This document shows, piece after piece, positions 15,301 through 27,300 of a DNA stretch of 64,000 nt (positions within the stretch are counted from its first letter, which is position 1; each line of letters begins with the position of its first letter). Under the pieces are notes generated by a model. The model ran no database searches, had not been told where the DNA came from, and worked only from the letters and a program-made list of their open reading frames with translations. Source of the stretch: Liolophura sinensis. Its lineage: Eukaryota; Mollusca; Polyplacophora; Chitonida; Chitonidae. The translations under genes and the position numbers were made by a program. The stretch covers positions 8,120,281-8,184,280 of the forward strand of contig NC_088301.1 of assembly GCF_032854445.1 (NCBI RefSeq), given 5' to 3'.

Positions 15301-18300
15301 AGGACGCTACCTTTTATTAAGAAATTGACCTTCTTGGCGGATGATGACCGGCGTAATATCCTCACACTTAGGTATAACTGTCAGACAAAAACAGATTCAT
15401 TAATAAAGCGAATAAAGTAGCTATTTAATTAGTCCTTAAGTATGTATCAAGTTCCGTACACGATATATATTCCAAATATATCACACTTTACTAGTTTTTG
15501 TTTTCATTGAGAACATGTTTATCGAGTTAACATTTTTCAGGTCCCTCGTGAAATGCGTTGGTTTTCCATAAACTTTCCCCGGATCCCTCCATAAAAACTT
15601 AACTGCCGTTACATGTGAAAAGTTATTAAGCATTGCTTATAATATACTAACAGAAAGTAAACAATTAGTTAATTAACAATTAACAAAATAAAAACATACA
15701 AGGACAGAACCATTATAGTTTAGATCAAAAAGGATAGCCACATTTTGTCATCATCGCATCATTCGATATCTAAAATTTATTTATTTGATTGTTGTTCACC
15801 GTCGAGACACATACCGACATAATTTATCAACTCAACAAACACATCTAGCATAGATAAATATTTATCTCGCGAGCAAGGTTGGTAATTCCCATCTGTTGTA
15901 AAGATATGAGAAAGTTAAGATTACGCCTAAGCTAGTCAAATGTTAAAGCCTGTTTAACATCTAAGTGAATTAACTGAGATGTTAATTAACTGCACCTGTT
16001 AATACAGGTCTTACATACAAAATTATAACTCACCTGTCACTTGACGACAAACAACCTCTCTAATGGCTGTTGTAAAATTCCCAGTGTTGATTTCAGAGAT
16101 TACATTGTTAGAGTAAAACGAAAACGCATAACTGGTACTGGTCATGACGTCAGCAGAGACGCTGGAAAGGTGGTAGTGAGCGTCAAAGACGTTGACGAAG
16201 GACAAGTCGACGCGGTTGACGTCCAGTGGTCTCATGTTAAAAGCAGGTAAAATTGACTCATAGCTGAATACAAAGCTTGTACTCTTCGACACAAAGTAGG
16301 TAACTTTCCACGCGGATTGCCTGTATCAGGGTATAAAATATAAAATCCAATGACTGTAATAGACAGGACATGGTTTCACGGTTATCCTATGATGTTCAAA
16401 TACGCTTTTGTCATTTACCTTTTTGACAGGATGCTGCCTTGGCAAAAAGACCCGAATATGGCCGAACCAATGTGTAGACAGCAACACATAAATCCTAGAA
16501 TGAAGGGCAATAATTATCACATTTTCAAAATCCCTAATGCTGTAGGACAGACACATGCCACTTATCTTACTTAAAACAACTATAGACAGTTATAAATTGA
16601 ACCACTGGACCATCGTGGGAACGGACGGTGGCATGGAGCTTGGATAAGGTGCATGCCTTTTAGACGCAATGATACACAAGGTGCGGGTTCAAACCCCCGT
16701 TGTGAACAGGAGAATCGTACCTTATTGACTTTCACTATTCGTGGGGATTTTGTGTCAGTAAGTGGACAACGACGCTTGTGAGAGCGACCACTTGTCCTTA
16801 ATCAATGTGATGTGTATGTTTGTACGTCACATTGTGAGAAAGGTAGTCAGTAACATCCCAAACATTGATGGTTTGTCCCGGACATCCGATTTCCTCAACC
16901 CATGAAACTGGTATATATCTGATAAATTCTTAAGTATGATTTAAACAACAATCAAGTAAATGAACTATCCCTTCAACAGACTTTATACAGGAGTTATATC
17001 AGGACGTGCATCACCGATAGATAACATTCGTTGTTTATTTTGAACAAATATTATATGGTCTAATATGAGTTAATATTTAACCAAGTGATGTATTTTTGTT
17101 AATCTTGTGCGGTCTGGCGGACTGCAGTTTAATGTCAGTGGGTTTGTAAGATACCTGGGAAGATGCAGTGGTTTCCTCCTGGTTTCTCCCGGGTATCTCC
17201 AACCACTTAGCTGATCATTTTGATTGAATGATATTTGATTGGTGTTTTACCCTGTACTCAAGAATATTTCACCTATGCCACGGCGGCCAGCATTATGGTG
17301 GGAGAAAACCGGACAGAGAGCAAGGGAAACCCACAACCATCCTCAGGTTGCTGGTAGACCTTCCCACGTACGACCGCATTGGTGAGAGACTCCTGGATCA
17401 TTTCTCTGCGCTAACTACGAGGCCAGGAAATATTATCATGGCGAAAAACTTACCTCGGAAGTAACTGAAATCTTTGGAGCTACTTACCCAGATACAGTAA
17501 CATACTCTTCTTGAGCAACAATCTTGACAGTAACATCTGAAATCGGACAAGCAAAAGGAGTCACACTGGTAGATTTTGTTTAGGCGAAATTGGATTGTTT
17601 TCTTCAACGTTTCGAGTTTAGTTAGAGCTTGTGAAAATACTAAAAATAAAATAGTTCAGTATAAACCCCTGTGTAATTTACGAACGGATACCGTGTTACT
17701 GCAGGATACAAAGTTGTATTTTAATCCGTCACGCTTGATGAACTCTATCACACTGCATAAACTATATACTCACTTCCGTGCCTCAGAGCCCAGGCAGCCT
17801 GAATTGTCTGTTCCAGTTTGACGTAATCCAATGTGGACACCTGCTTTTGAAAGTAGAGTGAAAAGTGGAAGGAGGCAGGTATCCAGCTGGCTGTGTCGAC
17901 CACTGACCCCGCGTAAAGCTTGTACGCGGACCCAGAGATACCCGCGACGCTCAAGCAGCCACAGGACACCCAGCGGTGGTGAGGAATTTGAGGTAGATGG
18001 AGGGGATACACAGCCTCACCTGACTGACGGACGAAATAGGCCAAACGATAAACAACGGACCTGCAATAAAGACAATTACAGGTAAGCAGACAAGAACTGG
18101 GTGTTCCTGTAAAGCCATTTCCAGGTATATGGTAGGGGAAACGAATTAGCGTTCCTATAAAGACAATTCGAGGTTAGCAGAAATCGGTTGTCATGCATGT
18201 AAAGGCAATCTCAGGTAAGCGGACAAGCATTGGTGCTCGATTCTGTAAAACATTTCGAGGTAAAGGCAAAAGTATTGGTAGTTCCTGTGAGAGAATTCGT

Positions 18301-21300
18301 TAAGCAAAGCAGGAGTGACGTTGGTGTAAAGACAATTCTAGAAAAAAAAGACTTAGTGTTCCAGTGAGGGGATTCGTTAAGCAGAACAGGATTGACGTTC
18401 GTGTAAAGACAATTCTAGTGAATAAAACATGCTTGGTACTCCTGAAAGTCAGTTCCAGGTATGCAGATGGGAATTTGACAAAATAATCGTTATTTTTTAC
18501 ATCTCTCTTTGATTAGTCATTAAATGTAACATTCCCGCAGGCGAAGAAAATGTTAAATATATCAGCAACACATGAACATTTTTTGAAAACATATGTATAT
18601 TACCAATAAATATGAGGTTAAAACCTTTGGGGCACTTAAAGAGATATTTATCTGCCTAACTCTTACATAATAAGTGTTTCTTACATTTCCTCTGTATAAA
18701 ACTGTTCCACACGAGCCACAAAGACTTTTACGCTGGTAACTTCTAAGAAATAAAAAGATGACATAAAAAACAAAATATATAAATCATACGTGAGTGGAAG
18801 TACAGTAGTACTTGGGCTCAAAAAATTGTTCAAGGTTTAAAGAAACAGATGTTTTTGTTTGAAACTCGATTATTATCATCTATGAAGTATTTAAGCCAAT
18901 GTTTACATTACAAAATCTCTGAGGAGGCTTTGATTTATGAGACATCAGGTCAAAGTTAGAACTGAAAACAGACTTGTTTACTTCTCTACATGACATAAAT
19001 ATGCAGAAACTATTATTCTGTGACTATAGGGAGTAATATTATTTTTTGGCGTTATGACTCAACAAACGATCAGACACTCCAATAAAAGAACGCCATTCGC
19101 CAACTATGTTGTCATGACATCTCATTACTTAGATGAAGCCATGCTCGCGAGGGCTGGATCTGAGCACGCGACTTCAATGATCAGGTCGATTGTCCGAGGC
19201 GAGACCAATGCTACTAACACATGGATCCGCAGTTGCCCCAACATATATTAATACTAGTACTAAAGTAAAAGCTAACACATCCTACCAGCATGCAGCGTTT
19301 TCCAGCCTTCCTCTAGCTTTACTGCTATTTGCGCGTAATCCAGTTCCGCGATTGTCTGTGCAAAGTACACACTCAGCTGATATCGGTATGATATCAAGGT
19401 GGTCAGGGTACCCATGTACACAGTGTAACGATAGGAAGAGGTCCGCAGTAAGATACTGAGGTGAGACGAGTTGAACACCTTGTCGTACTCCACCGAGGCA
19501 TCAACAATTCGCCCGTTCACCTTCAGTGTGTAGAATATCCCAGTCACTAGTTCCCTAAAGCACAACAGCGAATAGGTTAGAAACCGACATATTTAGCAAG
19601 TAAAAGAAAGTAAAAACAGAGAGAAAAACTGGAAAACAATCCAAAACCATGGATAGAATTTAATTTTGTTTTGGTGCAAGGGCCTGTACAGAATATAAAT
19701 CATAACAAATACACGAATTCATCTAATTTTGTCGCTGATAATCTATAGTTTCTAAATTTGAAAAATATAATTCTGGTCAATGTATACGTCGGAAATGAGT
19801 CAGAAAATATTTAAATATTAAGGTGGAATCCGCTCGGTGTTCGGAGTAAACCACCGATCTTTACCGAATACAAGTACCTGATACATGCATCCTAAAAAGC
19901 TTTAAGCGGCAGTCGAGCTAGCTAGATCTGGATTTGAACCTTGGATCTCAGTAGTCAGTGTTTTCCATTACAATTACGTACCTGTTGCTAGTCGCACAAA
20001 ACTCCTCCACAAATCCGATGGACACACTCACTGAAAATTAAACGCCGGAACAAATGTAAAGATGTCCTTGCCACAAGGTTACAAAAAGGAGAGTGCTAAT
20101 ACGCATCGAATAATCGGGCACATTAATACCAAGAAAAAAAACAAAAACAATCGAATGGCAATCGACATTTTCAAACATTCTGTCATTTAAATTACTGTAC
20201 AAGTTAAAAGGCGTTTTCCACGACGTGGCGGCATTATAGTTTTGGATTTTAAAAATCAAACGACCGTTAATTTATTACAAATTTGTAAAAATGGGAAAAA
20301 ATACTGAAAATGAATTTAACTTCTTAACCTCCTTTATTTCCCAATATTTATCCTCATATAACCTTGATATTCATTCGTCAAAAAGACCAAAACAATTCCA
20401 TCGCGGTAAAATGGTAATGAATGATGCATGCGAGTTGTCCATCTTACCAGCCGACTGATACACCGTGGACCAAGTTTTACTAATCAGCGTAGTGACGTCA
20501 GACATTTCTTCGATGACGACATGTCCATTCAGATGTATGACGTGGTGTTGTTCCCTGGTGTAAATTTCTTCTTTCGTTACTGTGTAAGCTTGGTACACAT
20601 GTCCACTGGTACTCGTGACATTCAGGACGTATTTGATGATTTCCGTCTGCTGAACAGGTTTGTTCCAGTGTGGATTTATTATCTCCCCTTTGTACAGCAG
20701 ATAGTAGTCCAGACGTGAAACTTCCTGCCCAACGACCCACTGCGATCCCGAGCTAAGATCACAGAAATAGATCAGCATATTACCATAAATAGAAACATTA
20801 TAAAGAACGTGATATTTATACTACTTGTGATAGCAGAACATTTCATTTGAAAGGCCATAATCGCACACCGCACCTCATATATCATTATATCCCCAAAGTA
20901 TACCCATTACAAGCCATGTTAATAGCTTTCTACAGACAAACCACTAGCGACATACTAGCTTGCCAGAGGTTTGCACGTGGTCCACTGACAGAATATGGAA
21001 CATTGAGAGAGGGAAGAACATATAGTATAAACATGTGAAATCTATGCGTCGAAACAGACATTCGTATATCAACCAATAAGAACGTTCCAGGTCAACAATG
21101 ACAATAACAATTCCGAAAACGACGTATAACACAAACCATCAAAGAATTGGGAAAGTATATAAAATACGAAAATAGGACGGAATCATGCAAAGAGAAGCCG
21201 TCAGAAACTGACAGAATCTAGAACAACGGAAGAATACGGAGCATTGACAGCGACAATTTTAATTATAGAATTACATCTGTTGTAATTCTGATAGAACGTT

Positions 21301-24300
21301 ATCTAGTTAACTTACTCTGTTTTGCCGATGCATCCCGTCACTCTGGGGACGACAACACTGATTTCCTCGTTCACTAAACAGTGATGAAAGTAAACAACAT
21401 TTGCTTTGAGCGATTCATTTAAAACTGAATATTTAAATCAATAAACACTAGAATGATGTTTCTTGGCTTCTTTATACTTTTTGTTCTCCATTATTTATAC
21501 TTTTGTTCTCAAAAATGATTTGTATTATCAAATTTGTTTTATTCTGTTTGTATCACATTATGCTATGGAATGGTAATGCAAAATGGCCTATGCATTCTGC
21601 TTCTACTTCATTGGAAATCCCATAAAGGGCGCAGACAATGACGTAGTTTTGATAGGTCTCTTTATACGCAGCTTTTCTTTATACTGATATATCACGACTC
21701 CAGGTGATCATTGACAAAATGTTGAAAGCGTAAATAGCGCACTGGTCTTTTTATTAAACACTGGAAAGGTAAAACTCGCCGAAGGTCGGGAATTCCTACA
21801 GCGATAAAATGACCACTATCGTATAAGTGTTTATAACATGTTTGAGTATGGCGACAACAACGACAACAACAACTCAATCAATCTAAAACCTAACACCGCG
21901 AATACTATCAAGAATACTGTACCGTTAAGTTGAGTCCGCCAAGCAACTTGAAGCCTTTGGACGAACGTCGTAATGGCGCTGGTGTCAACCACGTCTTTGA
22001 CGTAGAACGCTAACTTCTGTTCGTATTTGTACAGGGTTAATGACGACGTTTTCAGGAGTACGTACAACGTCTTTGTCTTTGGATTACGGATTTTGACGCC
22101 AGTGGCCAATGCCTCGTGGGTAGGGCCAGTGTGGAGCAACGGTGATTGGAGTTTACCACTGATGGTTGTGAAGTAAATAATCTTAGTCACTTGCTTTCTG
22201 AAACAATAATGGTGAATACATGTATTTTCTGTAAAGGTATATAAACGTATTACTTAAGGAAAATGTGACAAATATCATAAAAGAAAGATATTTTTAGAGA
22301 ATTACGTGACTTTCCGCGGCGCTGACAACTGTTTCAGCGCGAGATATTTAGCATACACGAGTTTACATTGTCGCCTTATACGGTCATGTAGGTAACTCAT
22401 TGGAGCGTAATCAAACTGTCAGTATGCCGAAATAGCCAGTCTTGGCTAAGCCAATGTCCACGTAACAAAACCCGATTAGTGAATGGTCTAGCACCAGCAC
22501 GTAGATTTATTTCCGTTGCAAACACAAAACCGTGGAGTTGTGTATTGTAGTAGAACGTAGAGGATGGGGCTGGTTTTACCCGATAAGGCATCATACATAA
22601 ACTTTAGACAGAAGACAGTCTGAAAGACGGATTAAAACTGTTTGGAGATAATATCTAATGGCCCCTTTATTATCCTCTCGCTATGTTACAAACATCAACT
22701 TTGCTCTTAAAAGTTGTGTCAAATGTGAGCTTCACATATTTCAATCAAAATCTGTAATTATAAAATTTGGGCAGTATTAATTCCTATTTTATTCAACTTG
22801 TGCATCACCAATTTGTGATTTCATCAATGCATAATTTGCGCACGCAACAAGAATATTTGGGTCACTGGTCACTGCACTTCTTCAGGTCCTCAGCAATATG
22901 CTCGACTATGGTGAAGTCAGTCGGATGAAAGGTTGTGGAGAAAATCGAAGCACATTTCTGCATATACCATTGTTAAGCTGGTGAACCTACCTTACCCGAG
23001 AGCTTTATTTCAATGTTGTTATAGAACAAATGTGATGACAACATATAACTGCATTTTTATTACCGGTACCAAATTTTGCTTAAGCCATGGCGTTAGAGGG
23101 CGTATAAGTTGCTACAATTCAAGCATTTATATTAATGGTCAGAATAAAATCCCATCTGGAATAAACTGACAAATGACCGTATTTCACCGGTTATACGTGT
23201 GACCATTTGCCAACTATCACACTGTCTTCGTTGCTCTGGTTTTTCTCTCTGTGCTGTTCGCCTTTTATACTATTCGATACTGGTGTGTCAACAAGGTTTA
23301 AGAGGAACTAGTTGGTGATTTCTCTCAATGTGTAAAGATAAAAAATGTTATAATGTTACATCATGTTGTAAAGACGGCTTACTTGTTGACTTCAAAGCAA
23401 TGGTGTAAACGGACCATTCATTTTTCCAGTCATACGTTTACCTAATCAAGTACTTACCCGGTGCTTGTAATGCACTGATCTCCTCTAACTACAGTCACGT
23501 TCAAACAATTACAGGATGCCAAATCTAAGAACAAACAAGACACAGTTTTCATTTGGTTTATGTGACAGATAATTTACAGTTGTCAACGCAAAAAGATATG
23601 AATAAATGGCATATTATTATGAAATTGTTTAAAGTCACAATACTTCTGCAATTACTTTGCAATTCCAGTAGAAATATCCAAGTATATTTAGATAAGACAA
23701 TCCTGCAATTCGTCTTCAGCCTGCTATTGTCGATGTTATTGAGGTAAATCTTTTCTTAGTCTGCCTTTGTCGTTATTGTTAATTTATATATAAATATAAA
23801 TAATTGTTACAATATATTTTCAGTATTTAGCATGGTTTATTGCAGAGACAAGATTATTATGTTTATTTCAGTTTTGGGACACACCTAGGCTTTCGTTCAT
23901 CCATGTTTGTTGAATTTGTGATGCAATTTCGAAAAAGCTCTCCTGGTAGACATAGCTCTCAAAAGCTAGGCTGTACATGTAGTGGTGTCGGTAGTTGGGC
24001 AGAACTTTGTCTTGATAAACCCTCAGCGTCAGGTTGTACTCCTGGAAAACTTCCTGTATACCTGTCAATTCAGCCGACCATCCGCCCTCCCCGGGCGTTT
24101 GTACCATGCCGTTGTAATGTATGAAGTAATACACTTTTGAAACAGCGATCCTGTCATAAAATGAACAGTTTAGAAAGATGTAACAGTGAAAAATGTACAG
24201 GCATGGCGGATTCCTTCAGCAATCAACACGACCGAGGTCGTATGACTGAAAAATTCTTGATTTAACGACGTTAAAAACAAATCAAATAAATAAATAAATA

Positions 24301-27300
24301 AGAAACAAGTTATGGTTTCATAAAACTTATTTCCGCGCTGACCGTGTTGTTACTGCTAAGCACGTACAGCATACCATTTCAATATTTACAAAATGATTCT
24401 GACTTGCTGTTTCCGGAAAACGAAAATGCAGCTCACCCGAAGTTTATGTTTACAGACGCAATGGACCACAAAGTTTAACAACCAGAAACCTGCTTTCAAA
24501 TTTATCTGTTTACTTGGTATTTACATAATTTGGTTTTTGTCATGACGATGTCTTCCTATTTGTTTGTTGTCTTACTTTCGTTTACTGACTACGTGAACAA
24601 GTGTGTTTACATTCGGAAACTTTAATCTGCTTTCAAGTTTGTTTTCTGTAATGTACGTTTGTTTGATTTCCTTGCTATCGCTTAGATTTCAGTATTTACT
24701 TCGAGATTTACATCGTCCGTTTCATTTTTAGTTCGTTCACATGGCAACAGCCTGTCATGAATGTTGTGACCTGCTTTGATTTGAGTTAAATGCCATTTTC
24801 ATGGCCTTATTGACCTTATCACCCAGGCGCCTCATGAATTTATTAATTGCTTTGATTTATGTTTATCCGTGATTTTTTATACTGGCCTTATCATGATATT
24901 CTCTCATAACTGTTTGTTGGTTGGTTTGGCTTGTGTTTAACGCCACTTTTATCAACAGACAGCCACGACGGTGACTCTTGCAGACAAGAGGGCTCACCCA
25001 ATCACAGTATACTCGCTACTGGTTGATCAATACATTGCTTATCATAGCTTGTATGCCAAACATCCAACTGAAAGACTGCTTGCATATACTGAAGTCTTAG
25101 GCTTGACACCAGCCAAATAAAAGTCTGTTGCTGAAACGACTAACTCGACCCCCACTCTGTGGTATCTTGTATACATGTACACATATAGCCAGTTTCGGTT
25201 TTAACACGAATGATGTTTTGTCTAAGTGTTATTCTCCATGTTTGTTATACTACAAGTTTTTTTGTTTCATCTGGACACAAGAGTTACTCAGAGTATAAAT
25301 GGCAGAAGTGCGGACATTATTACGAAATAACCAATGTACACTAGTACATTTACAACAATGATGTACACTAGTACATTTACAACAATGATAATATGTACAT
25401 AATACATTCTCACCCGTCAGCACCAACGACTTCTTCGATGGTCGGAATGGTAACTGTAATATTACAAGGGTTGCAAACTGAGCCTACAACAGAGTTAATT
25501 AAGATGATAATAGAAATTCAGCATATCACAGTACAGTTGAGATGTTTGAAAGAAAGACAGATGCTGATAAAAAGTATTTTTTTTACAGACTTAGTGGCAT
25601 TTGTGAAATATTGAAATTCTTTTTCGTATATGATTCTTAATCTGAATTTGAGCAAGGTGTCAAATTGGGTGACAGTATTTCCATGATCTATTAAATACAA
25701 CAACTTAAATACAAGGTTGTCCTTGAGAACTGTTTGATTTATTTTAAAACTTGGTGCAGATATTTCTTAAATTTATAAAAGAAGAAATAATGCAAACAGA
25801 GCAAACTTCACAGAATCAAGAGGAGCTTTTCCTGTACACTTTAACTTACTTCTATTCCTCTTCCATGCGAACTCCAGGACGGATTCTATCGAGGAATACT
25901 GGAAGACGGATGGCGGGGTTCCCGTAAGAAGAACCTGGAAGTGATTCTGGAGGTAAAACAGAACCTTCATTTCGTACAGGCCTGGAGTGTACACTTGTAA
26001 AATGTGACGACGAAGAATTTCCATGGAGGGTTTGTAGAAGACGGTTGAGAAGGTAATACTCAACGTGTAGGTGAACTCCACCACAAAGGCCCTTCGTAAT
26101 GAGAAATAAAATAATAATACGTACCAGGCCAGATGGAGAGGAAAGAAGAAAAACAAAATTAACAAATATCAAGTGCGTCTGAATTTATATTTAGTAATAA
26201 GAATCATGATTATGGATCAAGCTGGCTTTGATGCACATTTTCCGTATCACTTTTCTAAATTTGGAGTTAATTGCTGTTTTACGTCGTTCTGTCGACAACG
26301 AAAAGTTAAGCCAGAAGATAAGGTATAATTTAAAAAAAAGCAACTTCGACAATTTGAGGAAGATTCTAGTGTATATTCTAGCGTTATGACGGCTACGATT
26401 TGTAGTCATGCAATGTTTTACTTTTTACACCGAACTAACCTGTCTTCACCGATCCCCTCTCTTACACTGAAGGTCATGTTAATGTCCGATCTGGTCAAAT
26501 CTGCAAGAAACGAAGTGCCACAATGATATCCAGATCACGGTATTTCTATAATCTTAAACTTGAATAACTCTACCCGACCCCTTCTAATCTTAACGTCTTT
26601 TATCATCGGCGAAAAATAGATCTTGACTGAATGAATTCGATCCATTTAGTTCTACACTTCGGACCTGGCTGTACTATTTGTCAAGTTCAAGGTCATGACT
26701 CCAGCTTCAAATAGATCTGTTGTGGCCATACAACAGGGAATTTGTCAAATACCTGCACGGTCATTTATTGTCGAATAAACTCCCTTTTTTGGCATCATTG
26801 AATCTAACCACTATGGTATAGGTCACATATTCTCAAAACTAGCGTAAAACGCCAATATTTAAAGCAGGCACGTCAGAAGAACACCATTTTATATCTACGA
26901 ATCGGAAATATGTTACATTTGACCAAATGTTCACTTACTGGGGTTCATAGCCTCGTATGCATCGGCGATGGCGTGCGTGATACTTGTCTCGTTTACATCG
27001 TCCTGGACCCCAGGAAGCACAATGCTGTAGGTCATGTTGACATCGTGGACTATCGGCTGCACTGGCGTCGTTGGCGTCGTTGACACTGGGGCGGTCTCAG
27101 GCGGTGTCGTCAGACGTCCAGCAGTAGTTGATGCTGGAGTCTCAGCTTCGGTTGATGTAAGCGGGTTTTCTGTGGTGGACGTTTCCTGTTCGATAGTAGA
27201 CGATTTAGTTAGTTCTTCTGTTGTTGTTTCTTGCAGAAAAGTAGTTGTTGCCTCTGACAGAGCATTCGATGTAGTCTCTAGTTCTTCACTTGTCGTCTCT

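Noticed and set aside
111-26091. Calling the tandem modules SEA domains
   Set aside because: The inferred strand-helix order is compatible with SEA, but the cleavage motif and family landmarks are not visible, so I left the domain unassigned.
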